Notes: generated by a model not told the origin, from the letters alone. Shown: positions 53,436 through 62,570, numbered from the stretch's first letter. The stretch: 64,000 bases of DNA from G965261775 sp965261775 (GCA_965261775.1 OZ253477.1:1860001-1924000), one strand, 5' to 3'. Numbers and translations are program-made.

Positions 53436-54965
53436 TCAGAAATAATGCCATTCAGCCACCCGGTTGAGGATTTCAGTCTGCCACCGCGCACTGGTGTCGC
53501 GTTTTGCCCATAAAGAATCCTTGTACCCCATATCCACCAGCCACCGGGCTGGCCGGCTGACACAAATCATTCCCCGTCGTTGCTGTTGTGCCTGTAACGC
53601 TAAATAACAATCTGCCATACCAGGCATATCCATGGCGTGTAAATCCGGTTTGAACAGCGCACTGTGCCAGGCTAGTGTCCCTGTACCCAAAAGATGAACA
53701 GGAATATCTGCTTTTACGGGCTTCGAAAAATGATATACGCCACGATCATTGAAATAATTTTTGATGGGTGAGGGAAGGACAACTCCATGAACTCCTACGA
53801 TTTTATGATGGGTATCAATCGCCCGTTTCAACCGCCGTAAATAATCGGGCGGGTACAGCAGATCATCGTCGCAGGTAAAATTGTAACCCTCGTCACAATT
53901 GTAAAATTTACCGCGGTCATTAATATCTCCCAATGGATGACGATGTATCATGACATCCTCATCCACAGGCCCTTCCCAGTCGTTACAATACACATGAATT
54001 TCATCAAATGGCGGCGTCTGATTTTTCAGGGAATCCAATACCTTTCCCAGCTTCCCGGCGCGCGCCCGAATACTTGCTAAGGACGCTATCGTGCGCTGAC
54101 TCCATTCATCTCTTATCAACGGCTGATCAGGCATAAATCGGTGGGTTTTGTTATTGACCGTGACGCGCGCCGTCTCACAATCCGGTGGAGGATATTCAAC
54201 CCCGTATTTCCGCCGCATGATACGTAGCACCAGGCGCTCATGATGCCGGATTGATTCAACTAAATCAGGTGACCAGGAATAGTGATGGCGCCGTTTACGT
54301 TCATTGATTTTCTCTTCGTGATAAATAAAGTCCAGTCCGGCGTGGGGAAGTCCCTGCTTTGTCAACAGTTCAACCAGGTCGTGGCGCAGGCTGTCAGTCT
54401 GCAGAAAATGAATCGGCGCCAGATCGGAAAATGGTTGATCAGAATCAATGTAATTGTCATCAATATGCGCCAGCACTTTATAGGGTTCCTTAAAAAACAT
54501 GCCGATGAAACGCAGGGAGATCAGCCCAATTTTCACTTCGGGACACGGATTGGAGTAGACTTCCCGTAATCTTCGCCGGACTTCTGTATTGCTGAAATCT
54601 ACAAAGGCCGGAAAATCCAGAAAGGGGAAATTCGGTTGCCCGGCACACGCCACAGCGATATCCGTATAGTCCGTTCTCCATCTTCCGTAATAATATTCCG
54701 ACAGCAGGAGCGACCATGGATCACGCATAATAGATATAGTCTCTTTACCACGATGCACAAAGGGAATCTGAAAATGAAAACCATGCTGGGTAGTTTGATA
54801 CTGCTTCCATGCTGCCGGTACCGGATTGAGTAGATTGGGTAAATTCAAGTCTTCAACCTTTCCTTCACCGAAAATAGTCCGGTAGGCTTCTTTAATTACG
54901 TGGCGGGCGAATGAACTACCGGTCTTTGGAAAATTCAGCATTACAAAATTATCTGTGATAATCAT
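53436..54965 (-). CDS. bifunctional sulfotransferase (N-terminal) - glycosyltransferase (C-terminal)
   Basis: About 509 residues. The N-terminal half has the PAPS loop NFPKTGSSFARHV (about 12-24) and the 3'-phosphate motif IMRDPWSLLLSEYY (about 80-93). The C-terminal half, from about residue 285, is GT2-like: QRTIASLASIRARAGKL, VLDSLKNQTPPFDEIHVY, and FTCDDDLLYPPDYLRRL with DDD as the metal site. ATG 54965 forms TGATG with the upstream stop; a GTG one codon earlier is also possible. The domain order is the reverse of its upstream neighbour's. Confidence 0.78.
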   Translation of the reverse strand: MIITDNFVMLNFPKTGSSFARHVIKEAYRTIFGEGKVEDLNLPNLLNPVPAAWKQYQTTQHGFHFQIPFVHRGKETISIMRDPWSLLLSEYYYGRWRTDYTDIAVACAGQPNFPFLDFPAFVDFSNTEVRRRLREVYSNPCPEVKIGLISLRFIGMFFKEPYKVLAHIDDNYIDSDQPFSDLAPIHFLQTDSLRHDLVELLTKQGLPHAGLDFIYHEEKINERKRRHHYSWSPDLVESIRHHERLVLRIMRRKYGVEYPPPDCETARVTVNNKTHRFMPDQPLIRDEWSQRTIASLASIRARAGKLGKVLDSLKNQTPPFDEIHVYCNDWEGPVDEDVMIHRHPLGDINDRGKFYNCDEGYNFTCDDDLLYPPDYLRRLKRAIDTHHKIVGVHGVVLPSPIKNYFNDRGVYHFSKPVKADIPVHLLGTGTLAWHSALFKPDLHAMDMPGMADCYLALQAQQQRRGMICVSRPARWLVDMGYKDSLWAKRDTSARWQTEILNRVAEWHYF

Positions 54966-56443
54966 CACTGCAAATAGTCGAATTTTTCTTTCAGACGGGC
55001 CAGCAGAGTGAAATCATCGTGGTAACTCCGTTTGAGTTGCGCCACCGAATCCGTACTGAGTTGCCGGTAATCCGGCGGACACGGCGTAATATCAGGCGGA
55101 TAAAAACGCTGATGGTCGGCACTACGCAAAAATGGCAGGGGATGCGAGGGTGCCAGCAGTTTCCCGTCGCAAAACTTGTTAAACGTATCCTGTAACTGTT
55201 CTTGCTGGAATACGTGGTAAAACCGGTCAAGGCAGGCCGACACGGTTTCCAAACCGCCTAGTAATTCCGTCTGCGACGACCAGGGACCCTTGTCCATAAA
55301 TTGAGCCTGTCCTTCCCGGACCGCTTGCAGATAACGCTCCGGAGTGGTGTAACGTTCAAAGATTTTGTCCATCTCACTATCTGCTCGCCAGTCCTTATCG
55401 TTATAAGGGAAGCCCCGTTCATACCAGAGCCGCCAAATGCTGATAAACCGGCTGATCGGATCACGCAGGCAGAACATCACCGAATCCTGTCGGTACTTCG
55501 CGAGGGTTGGCGCCGACTCGCCTGGATGATAATAATTGATAAAATCAAAATCGGACATAGCCGTTTTCAGAGTGGTGCTGGCGTTGCCCGGCAGGGCAAG
55601 AAAAACAAGCGGCTGGTACGGTTGCTTTTCCGGCAACCATGACCAGACCGGCTCGTCACGATTCCCTTTGGTATTATCCAGCAAGTGCTGGCGCATTGCC
55701 TGATAATCATGCTTGAAATGTGGCATTAATTGTATCTTGCCTTGGGGTTGCCGACCGTTACGCAAATCATTCTCCAAGTCAGCCTTGACATACGCTTCGG
55801 GGTCGAATCTCTCTGTCCTGGCAGCGCTTAATTCCCAATACTGGCTTAAATGCCGTCTGATCTGCCCCCAGCGATAGAAATAAAATATCTCCTCATAACG
55901 GGTCAAATGCGCCGTAGGAGCGCCGGCCATACGGCATCGTTTATGGAAAACCATATCCTGACCACTGCTCATGATTGGGTAGCCCCCTACCTGATTGAAT
56001 AGTTCGCGGGTAAAACAGGCGGAAGCATGCAGGGCATAGCTTCTCATGATCCTAGCTATTCTACCATAATCGCCGCCAAAACAGACATTTGGTTTGTAAA
56101 AACGCAGGCCTTGCTCTTGCATTTTTTGCACCGACTGGCTGATGCGATACGGAAAATAAATATCATCATCGTCCCATACCAGCAACAAGTCATGAGAAGC
56201 CAGCGCGGCGCAGGCATTACGTTTCTCACCTACCGTCCTGAAACGTTTCGGGAGATTAATGACGTGTACTTCCGGGTGCTCAAATACCAGTGTCTGGGCA
56301 TCCAGGTCGTTGAGAATGATCAATTCCTTGATGCCACTGTAGTCCTGATAAAGAAAACATTGCAGTGCTTCCTCCAGCAGTTCAACGCGACCATAGGTCA
56401 GGCACATGCAACTGACGGCAGGTAGATTCGTTGAGGACAACAT
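54965..56443 (-). CDS. bifunctional glycosyltransferase (N-terminal) - sulfotransferase (C-terminal)
   Basis: 492 residues. The N-terminal GT2 domain has CMCLTYGRVELLEEALQ, LIILNDLD, GEKRNACAALASHDLLLVWDDDD (metal site 91-94) and a CFTRELFNQVGG acceptor-side motif. The C-terminal sulfotransferase-like half has LVFLALPGNASTTLKTA (about 279-295; a divergent PAPS loop lacking the usual lysine) and MFCLRDPISRFISIWRL (about 323-339). Overlaps the next gene by one base, so the two mirrored fusions are co-translated. Confidence 0.77.
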   Translation of the reverse strand: MLSSTNLPAVSCMCLTYGRVELLEEALQCFLYQDYSGIKELIILNDLDAQTLVFEHPEVHVINLPKRFRTVGEKRNACAALASHDLLLVWDDDDIYFPYRISQSVQKMQEQGLRFYKPNVCFGGDYGRIARIMRSYALHASACFTRELFNQVGGYPIMSSGQDMVFHKRCRMAGAPTAHLTRYEEIFYFYRWGQIRRHLSQYWELSAARTERFDPEAYVKADLENDLRNGRQPQGKIQLMPHFKHDYQAMRQHLLDNTKGNRDEPVWSWLPEKQPYQPLVFLALPGNASTTLKTAMSDFDFINYYHPGESAPTLAKYRQDSVMFCLRDPISRFISIWRLWYERGFPYNDKDWRADSEMDKIFERYTTPERYLQAVREGQAQFMDKGPWSSQTELLGGLETVSACLDRFYHVFQQEQLQDTFNKFCDGKLLAPSHPLPFLRSADHQRFYPPDITPCPPDYRQLSTDSVAQLKRSYHDDFTLLARLKEKFDYLQ

Positions 56444-56522
56444 GGCTAAATGTGTCGTGAAACGGCAATTGTCCGGGAACGCCGGCGCGGCGTCATCAAG
56501 GAGGTCGGCGTTGCCGGCCGGA

Positions 56523-57317
56523 TCAATGCCGCCGGCACGTCAATCTCCTGATAATGGTCGCCGGCAATCGCGCAAAGGCGCGGGCGAGCAAGCGTAGCGC
56601 GAGTTTCGTCGCCTGCAGGCTGGTAACCCTGGTTCGCAAATTGTACTTGCTGTCCAGGTCTGTTTTTTTCAACCAGCCGCCGACTGTGGTGTTTTCCCCG
56701 TGCACCACCATATGGTGCGTACCGGCCACCGGACGTATGCGCCTCACCAGGTCGGTGTTATTTCTGATATGTTCACCCCAGTAGCGGTCTTCCCAGTAGG
56801 GCGTCTTGCCGTCCAGGCTCATAATCTCGCGAATCCCCCGCCGCGAAAACCCGAGAGTGGCCGGGAGTCCGTTCTTTCCGCCCACGCCTTTTTTCGTGAA
56901 TTCGGGGAACCATTTAATACCGAATATCGCCCCGCGCGAGTGTTGCGCACTCACATCATGCGGCGTGGCCTGACGGTCCCGCACCACCCGCTCAACATAA
57001 TCCACCCGGTAAATGTCATCATCGTCTATCTTCAGGAACAGATCGTACTGCTCAATATCGGCCTGTCGCAGGGCATTCATATGATTGAAATGCTGGTGCA
57101 TGGAGGGGCCGTAATCCAGCCACAGTTTGCCGGGGAAATGCTCCCTGAGGTCGGTCAGCAGGGAGCGATAATCGGCGGTGTTATCCCCTTTTCTGTATAG
57201 CGGGCTGTTAATGTAAATCGCGTAATCAAGCGGATAGGTCTGAACCGCCATTTGCATTACCACATTGCGCAACGCGACGGGGCGGTGTTTTGAACAGGTA
57301 AAGGCCAGCACGCGCAT
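56523..57317 (-). CDS. GT2-like glycosyltransferase, tandem paralog B
   Basis: 264 residues. Starts VLAFTCSKHRPVALRNVV, with YDLFLKIDDDDIYRVDYVERV giving the DDDD metal site (about residue 97) and NGLPATLGFSRRGIREI in the acceptor half. It is clearly related to the gene at 57317-58177 (same start, YDLFLK-DxDD-YR-YVE-VVRD, LP-T-FSR/P). Its ATG overlaps that gene's stop (TGATG). No membrane segment, so it is probably cytosolic. Confidence 0.78.
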   Translation of the reverse strand: MRVLAFTCSKHRPVALRNVVMQMAVQTYPLDYAIYINSPLYRKGDNTADYRSLLTDLREHFPGKLWLDYGPSMHQHFNHMNALRQADIEQYDLFLKIDDDDIYRVDYVERVVRDRQATPHDVSAQHSRGAIFGIKWFPEFTKKGVGGKNGLPATLGFSRRGIREIMSLDGKTPYWEDRYWGEHIRNNTDLVRRIRPVAGTHHMVVHGENTTVGGWLKKTDLDSKYNLRTRVTSLQATKLALRLLARAFARLPATIIRRLTCRRH

Positions 57318-58177
57318 CAGGGTCTGGTCTCCTGATCCGTCTCCTTATCCGTTGGCGCCGTGTGCAACAAACGACAGAAACAATACCTCATGATATCACC
57401 GGGTAATAGGGGTAAAGCCTGTTGAAGCAGGCAGACGGCCACGCGACAGAGTTGCATTACCCCCGCCGAAGCATAGTCGTTCGGTTTCGCCACAGCGTCT
57501 TTTGCATAGCGGCGCCGGGCCGTTTTATGCCTATCGTAAATATGTTTATGGTAAACCGGGGGGGTGGTGTGGCGGCAGTGCAGACGCAAGTCGGCATTGC
57601 CTTCAATGTGTCGCTTCCAAAGGACATCTTCAGACAGGGGAGAACTGCCATCACAGTGGCTGATAGCCCGAATCGCCGCCGGTGAAAATGCCCAGGTGGA
57701 GGGCAGGCCCGAACACTTGCCCTCTTTGTTGATTTCCGGATCATGCACAATTTTTTCAGGCTGCCATCTGATGTCGTCAATTATACTGTAGCTGCCTTCG
57801 CCGGAGAAATCCCGGCCGTGACGCTCAAAATCACGCACGACCTCTTCCACATAATTCAGGCGATAAACATCATCGTTATCCACTTTCAGAAACAGATCAT
57901 AGTCTTTTTCCCAATTTGTCTGGCGAATGGCCTGAAAATAATTCAGATGTGGATGAAGCGACCGGCCGTAACCGATAAAGAGCCTGCGTCCGCGCAGGCT
58001 CTGCAAGTCCGAAAGCAGCGAGGTATAATCCCCGGCCGCCGGCAGATCCGGCAGGTCCGTATGGATATACACCGAATAGTCCAGTCGCGGCCACGTCTGC
58101 ATCAACATCTGTAATGTCGAGTGCCGCAGGAGTGAAGGCTGATGGTGTGAGCAACTGAAAGCGAGTACTCGAGTCAT
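57317..58177 (-). CDS. GT2-like glycosyltransferase, tandem paralog A
   Basis: 286 residues, first gene of the minus-strand glycosyl/sulfotransferase run. Starts RVLAFSCSHHQPSLLRHST; metal site in YDLFLKVDNDDVYRLNYVEEV; acceptor half with SGLPSTWAFSPAAIRAI. The C-terminus is basic and Cys-rich (RYCFCRLLHTAP). Paralog of the following gene, presumably by tandem duplication. A three-unit 11-bp repeat sits just upstream of its start. Confidence 0.78.
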   Translation of the reverse strand: MTRVLAFSCSHHQPSLLRHSTLQMLMQTWPRLDYSVYIHTDLPDLPAAGDYTSLLSDLQSLRGRRLFIGYGRSLHPHLNYFQAIRQTNWEKDYDLFLKVDNDDVYRLNYVEEVVRDFERHGRDFSGEGSYSIIDDIRWQPEKIVHDPEINKEGKCSGLPSTWAFSPAAIRAISHCDGSSPLSEDVLWKRHIEGNADLRLHCRHTTPPVYHKHIYDRHKTARRRYAKDAVAKPNDYASAGVMQLCRVAVCLLQQALPLLPGDIMRYCFCRLLHTAPTDKETDQETRP

Positions 58178-58183
58178 TGAGAT

Positions 58184-58216
58184 TCAGATAATAATCAGAT
58201 AATAATCAGATAATAA
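58184..58216. repeat. 11-bp tandem repeat, three units
   Basis: TCAGATAATAA repeated three times without change, seven bases upstream of the glycosyltransferase start at 58177 on the minus strand. It falls in the 5' leader where its copy number could affect spacing of promoter or ribosome-binding elements. Confidence 0.85.
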
Positions 58217-58478
58217 TCAATGTGAAAGGATAAGGCGACGCATGACGCATATTATAATAATCCGCAACATGGGTGCAAGAACGGAGTTTCTACCCGGAAC
58301 GGTCACTTGGCGATAGAGGCGTTTTGGATGAGGGTTCCCCCTCACTTTGGTAAAGGCGCGTTTTACAACACAGCGCGTTTTCTGTATGGTATACAGGCAT
58401 CGGTAATATGCAGGTGACCGGTCTTGGTATGCCGCATATCAAACACATTTATTTCATCAATATAAACGAGGATACCCT
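58217..58478 (+). promoter_or_regulatory. 5' leader of hppA with several structured elements
   Basis: Contains GGAGTTTCTACC at 58283-58294, which looks like part of a purine-riboswitch core though the rest of that fold is not convincing; a perfect 6-bp hairpin TGAGGG-TTCC-CCCTCA (58329-58344); and a palindrome CTGTAT-GGT-ATACAG (58382-58396) that could be an operator or contain a -10. GAGG precedes the hppA ATG by about ten bases. Confidence 0.4.
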
Positions 58479-60494
58479 ATGTCAATTGCATTGATACCCA
58501 TTGGCCTTGGCGTGTTTGGGCTGATAGCGGCTTTTCTTTTATTCCTGTATGTCAAACAGGCGCCGTCCGGCGAAGGCAAATTGAAAGAGATTGGCGACGC
58601 TATTCATCTTGGGGCGATGGTATTTATGAACAGTGAATACAAACGGCTGGCGATATTCTGCGTCGTCTGCATCGTCGCCATCACGCTCTCCGATCTGGGC
58701 ATAAATACCGCTTTGGCATTCCTGCTGGGTGCGCTCTGTTCCGGTTCGGCCGGCTACTGGGGCATGTACACCGCGACCCATGCCAATGTGCGTACTGCGG
58801 TAGGGGCGAATACCAAAGGAGCAGCAACGGCGCTCAACATCGCTTTTTTCGGCGGTTCTATTATGGGGTTGACGGTCGCGTCAATGGGGCTGTTTGGCAT
58901 TGGTATACTCTATTACTTTTTTGCTGGCGATATGCATACCGTACATGCCATTGAAGGGTTTGCGATGGGTGCGTCTTCGGTGGCGCTGTTCTCGCGTGTC
59001 GGCGGTGGTATCTTTACCAAGAGTGCCGATGTCGGCGCCGATCTGGTCGGCAAGGTTGAAGCAGGCATTCCCGAGGACGATCCAAGGAATCCGGGGGTCA
59101 TTGCGGATAACGTCGGCGACAACGTCGGCGATGTGGCCGGGATGGGTTCCGACATCTTTGAATCCTATTGCGGTTCCATGATTGCCACTATTGCGTTGGC
59201 CACGACCATGACCGCCACCACGGTGTTTGATTTGGCACCAGTCGGCGGCATTGGCAGTCTGACTTTTATGCCGTTGGCCCTGGCCTCGACCGGACTCATC
59301 TGCTCTTTACTGGGTATCCTGTCAGTCAAGCTCTTTTCCGAAAAAAGCCCGGAAACCGCGTTGCGTATCGGTACTATGGGCGCCTCTATCCTGTTTATCG
59401 TCGTCGCCTTCTTTATCATTAACCGGATGGGCGTCGCGTTTGAGGTCTGGGTCGCAGTATTGACCGGCGCGATTGGGGGCATCATCGTCGGTTTGGTGAC
59501 AGAATATTATACGGGTGGCCCGCCGATCAAAAAGATTGCCAGAGGTGGCGAAACCGGTCCGGCCACCGTCCTGATCCAGGGTTTGGCGACCGGCATGCAA
59601 TCCGTGGTTCTCCCGGTCATCACGATCTGTGCGATCATCTTTACCGCGAGCCATTTCGCTGGATTGTATGGCGTCGGGGTCGCCGCGGTCGGGATGTTGA
59701 GCACCGTGGGGATCACGATGGCTATTGACGCCTATGGCCCGATAGCAGACAACGCCGGCGGCATCGCTGAAATGGCCAGTCTCGGCAAGGAGACCCGTGC
59801 TATTACCGATTCCCTGGACGAGGTTGGTAATACCACCGCCGCTATTGGAAAGGGCTTTGCCATCGGCGCGGCAGCATTAGCCGCGCTCGCCCTGATCAGC
59901 GCCTACATTGAAAAGATAGTTTTGAAAGATGCCGATTTCGTTCTGATGATCAATGATCCCCTGGTATTAAGTGGCATGTTTCTGGGAGGGCTGTTCCCGT
60001 TTCTGGTCAGCTCTCTGACCATGACTGCGGTCGGTGATGCGGCATTTGATATGATCAGGGAGATCCGTCGTCAGTTCAGGGAAATCCCCGGGCTGATGGA
60101 AGGTAGCGGAAAACCGGATACCGCGCGTTGTGTGGATATTGCTGCGCGGGCGGCCTTGAGACGCATGATCGTCCCCGGTTGTCTGGCCGTACTGACACCT
60201 GTGGTCGTCGGCTTTGTTCTGGGCCCGGCGGCACTCGGCGGCATGCTCGGCGGTGCGCTTATCTGTTGCGTTATGTTGGCCCTGATGATGGCCAATGCTG
60301 GCGGCGCCTGGGACAACGCCAAGAAATATGTTGAACAGGGACACCTCGGTGGCAAGGGGTCGGAGGTCCACAAGGCCACCGTAGTTGGCGATACCGTTGG
60401 GGATCCTTTGAAAGATACCTCGGGACCGGCCATGAATATCCTGATCAATGTTATGGCGATTGTCAGTCTGGTTATTGCGCCGTTGCTAGTTTAA
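58479..60494 (+). CDS. hppA: membrane-bound ion-pumping pyrophosphatase, K+-dependent type
   Basis: Hydrolyses pyrophosphate and pumps H+ or Na+ across the membrane. 671 residues, about 16 membrane helices. Catalytic motifs: DVGADLVGKVEAGIPEDDPRNP, DNVGDNVGDVAGMGSD, AYGPIADNAGGIAEM, and GDTVGDPLKDTSGPA near the end. At the known subfamily switch the sequence is GNTTAAIGKGF: alanine where K+-independent enzymes have lysine, hence the K+-dependent class. Whether the pumped ion is Na+ or H+ I cannot tell. Confidence 0.95.
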   Translation: MSIALIPIGLGVFGLIAAFLLFLYVKQAPSGEGKLKEIGDAIHLGAMVFMNSEYKRLAIFCVVCIVAITLSDLGINTALAFLLGALCSGSAGYWGMYTATHANVRTAVGANTKGAATALNIAFFGGSIMGLTVASMGLFGIGILYYFFAGDMHTVHAIEGFAMGASSVALFSRVGGGIFTKSADVGADLVGKVEAGIPEDDPRNPGVIADNVGDNVGDVAGMGSDIFESYCGSMIATIALATTMTATTVFDLAPVGGIGSLTFMPLALASTGLICSLLGILSVKLFSEKSPETALRIGTMGASILFIVVAFFIINRMGVAFEVWVAVLTGAIGGIIVGLVTEYYTGGPPIKKIARGGETGPATVLIQGLATGMQSVVLPVITICAIIFTASHFAGLYGVGVAAVGMLSTVGITMAIDAYGPIADNAGGIAEMASLGKETRAITDSLDEVGNTTAAIGKGFAIGAAALAALALISAYIEKIVLKDADFVLMINDPLVLSGMFLGGLFPFLVSSLTMTAVGDAAFDMIREIRRQFREIPGLMEGSGKPDTARCVDIAARAALRRMIVPGCLAVLTPVVVGFVLGPAALGGMLGGALICCVMLALMMANAGGAWDNAKKYVEQGHLGGKGSEVHKATVVGDTVGDPLKDTSGPAMNILINVMAIVSLVIAPLLV

Positions 60495-60516
60495 CGCATT
60501 GCATGCCGATAGGGGC

Positions 60517-61062
60517 ATGGGCGCAATTACTGGTCTGCCGCCCATAGCGCGTGTGGATGCAAAGCTCCTGATACTCGGTTCCATGCCGGGACGGCAGTCG
60601 TTGGAAAAACGGCAATACTACGCCCATCCACGCAACGGTTTCTGGCCAATCATGAGTAGATTATTCGATGCGCACGTCGATCTTGATTATCTGCAACGCC
60701 AGAAGCTATTGCTTAAACACCGCATCGCCCTGTGGGACGTTCTGCGGCAATGTCACCGCAAGGGCAGTCTGGACGCTGCCATTATATCTGAGACGGTCAA
60801 GGTCAATGACTTTGAACGTTTCTTCTCGCGACACCCGGAGATAAGCGTGATCTGTTTTAACGGCACCAGAGCGGAGCAGTTGTTTAAACCCGTTCGTTTG
60901 AAAATGGGGCAAACCAACCTCCTTCAACATTATCACCGACTGCCGTCAACCAGCCCTGCCCACGCCAACATGCGACTTAACGACAAATATGATCAATGGA
61001 AGATCGTCCGACGTTATCTCAAAGAGATGGGTGTGGAGAAACATCGTGGGGAAGGTCGGTAA
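60517..61062 (+). CDS. DNA-deoxyinosine glycosylase (uracil-DNA glycosylase superfamily, family 6)
   Basis: Base-excision repair enzyme removing hypoxanthine from DNA. From ATG 60517 the protein is 181 residues: LLILGSMPGRQSLEKRQYYAHPRNGFWPIMSRL carries the GSMPG and NxFW motifs of this family, and STSPAHANM is the late motif. A TTG six codons earlier is an alternative. It follows hppA by about 20 bases and may be co-transcribed. A Mug-type mismatch glycosylase is the alternative reading. Confidence 0.85.
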   Translation: MGAITGLPPIARVDAKLLILGSMPGRQSLEKRQYYAHPRNGFWPIMSRLFDAHVDLDYLQRQKLLLKHRIALWDVLRQCHRKGSLDAAIISETVKVNDFERFFSRHPEISVICFNGTRAEQLFKPVRLKMGQTNLLQHYHRLPSTSPAHANMRLNDKYDQWKIVRRYLKEMGVEKHRGEGR

Positions 61063-61113
61063 TACGGTAAATTCGTCAGGCGTATTTCTGTCTGGTAATA
61101 TGAGGTGACAGAA

Positions 61114-61149
61114 ATGAAACTAGTCAGATGCGAAGAACGAAGATTATAG
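61114..61149 (+). CDS. possible 11-residue leader ORF overlapping the pyk start
   Basis: ATG at 61114 has the good site TGAGGTGA about eight bases upstream and reads MKLVRCEERRL before TAG at 61147. The pyk ATG (61128) lies inside it in another frame and has no close ribosome-binding site of its own, so reinitiation is conceivable. Confidence 0.3.
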   Translation: MKLVRCEERRL

Positions 61150-62570
61150 CCACACTTGGTCCGGCGACCGATCAATCCGGGATGATTGAAAAATTAATGA
61201 ACGCCGGAGTGGACGTATTCAGATTAAATTATTCTCATCAGACCCATGCCGATCATGAAAGGCGCATGAAAGAAATTCGCCGTTTATCGGAAAAGCGTCA
61301 CCGTGCCGTTGCAGTGATTGCTGATCTGCAAGGCCCCAAGATCCGCATTAGACGCTTTCGGGACGGGAAGGTTTTTCTGCGTGAAGGTAACCCTTTCAGG
61401 ATAAACCCGAAACTTGCCAAAGACGCAGGGGATGAAATGCAGGTGGGCGTGACTTACGAGTCGCTGGCAAAAGATGTCAAGGCGGGTAACCGATTATTGA
61501 TCGATGATGGCAAGATCATTCTGGATGTTTCAAGTGTTGATAATAATGTTGTTAATTGTGTCGTGGTGACCGGCGGCGAGTTAAGCGACAGCAAGGGCAT
61601 CAATCTTCAAGGCGGTGGCTTGTCTGCCGACGCCGTTACCGAAAAGGATATTGAGGATATGCGGCATGCCGCAAAAATAAAAGTTGATTTCATTGCTATT
61701 TCTTTTCCGAAGAACGTAGCGGATATTGAAAAAGCACGGAAAATGATGGATGGCTACGGTTGCAGGGCCGAGGTCATCGCCAAACTTGAACGCGTCGAGG
61801 CGCTGAGTCATATTGAAGACATCATAAAAGTGTCTGACGCCATTATGGTTGCCCGCGGCGACCTCGGTGTTGAAATCGGCGATGCTGCTCTTCCCGCGGT
61901 GCAGAAGGATGTGATTCGAAAGGTCAGGGAAATGGACTGCGTTGCCATTACCGCGACCCAGATGATGGAATCCATGATCTCGAACAAAATACCCTCGCGC
62001 GCCGAGGTTTTCGATGTGGCCAACGCTGTCATAGACGGCACCGACGCGGTAATGTTATCCGGCGAAACCAGTATCGGGAATTATCCTGTTCAGGCGGTTG
62101 AGGCAATGTCGCGCGTCTGTGAGGAAGCGGAAAAACAGCGCAGTGTCCGCGTCTCCGACCATCGTATCAATCGAAACTTCAAGAGCAGTGAAGAGGCCAT
62201 CGCCATGTCGAGCATGTACTCTGCCAATCATATCGGCGCCCGCGCGATCTGTGCCCTGACGGAAACCGGCAGTACCTGTTTATGGATGTCGCGCATCAGT
62301 TCCGGCATTCCGATATTCGCCTTTACACGCTGGATCGCAACGCGGCGGCGGGTGGCTTTATACCGCGGCGTCTATCCAATGAAATTCGATATCACGCACA
62401 CGGATCCCCTTGAAGCGAACAAGCAAATGGTCGAACGGTTGCTTGAACAGGGTATCGTTAAAGAGGGCGATTTTGTTATCATCACGAAAGGGGATTTACG
62501 TGGCAAACGTGGTGGCACAAACAACATGAAGATTGTCCGCGTCGGTCAGGCACTGGAACACACCCTTTAA
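61128..62570 (+). CDS. pyk: pyruvate kinase
   Basis: Last step of glycolysis. 480 residues. The N-terminus RRTKIIATLGPATDQ is canonical, so ATG 61128 is right even though the Shine-Dalgarno (GAGGTGA) is about 18 bases away. Motifs: DLQGPKIRI, the catalytic lysine/metal region MVARGDLGVEIG, ITATQMMESMI and MLSGETSIGNYP. The allosteric C-terminal domain is present. Followed by fba. Confidence 0.97.
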   Translation: MRRTKIIATLGPATDQSGMIEKLMNAGVDVFRLNYSHQTHADHERRMKEIRRLSEKRHRAVAVIADLQGPKIRIRRFRDGKVFLREGNPFRINPKLAKDAGDEMQVGVTYESLAKDVKAGNRLLIDDGKIILDVSSVDNNVVNCVVVTGGELSDSKGINLQGGGLSADAVTEKDIEDMRHAAKIKVDFIAISFPKNVADIEKARKMMDGYGCRAEVIAKLERVEALSHIEDIIKVSDAIMVARGDLGVEIGDAALPAVQKDVIRKVREMDCVAITATQMMESMISNKIPSRAEVFDVANAVIDGTDAVMLSGETSIGNYPVQAVEAMSRVCEEAEKQRSVRVSDHRINRNFKSSEEAIAMSSMYSANHIGARAICALTETGSTCLWMSRISSGIPIFAFTRWIATRRRVALYRGVYPMKFDITHTDPLEANKQMVERLLEQGIVKEGDFVIITKGDLRGKRGGTNNMKIVRVGQALEHTL

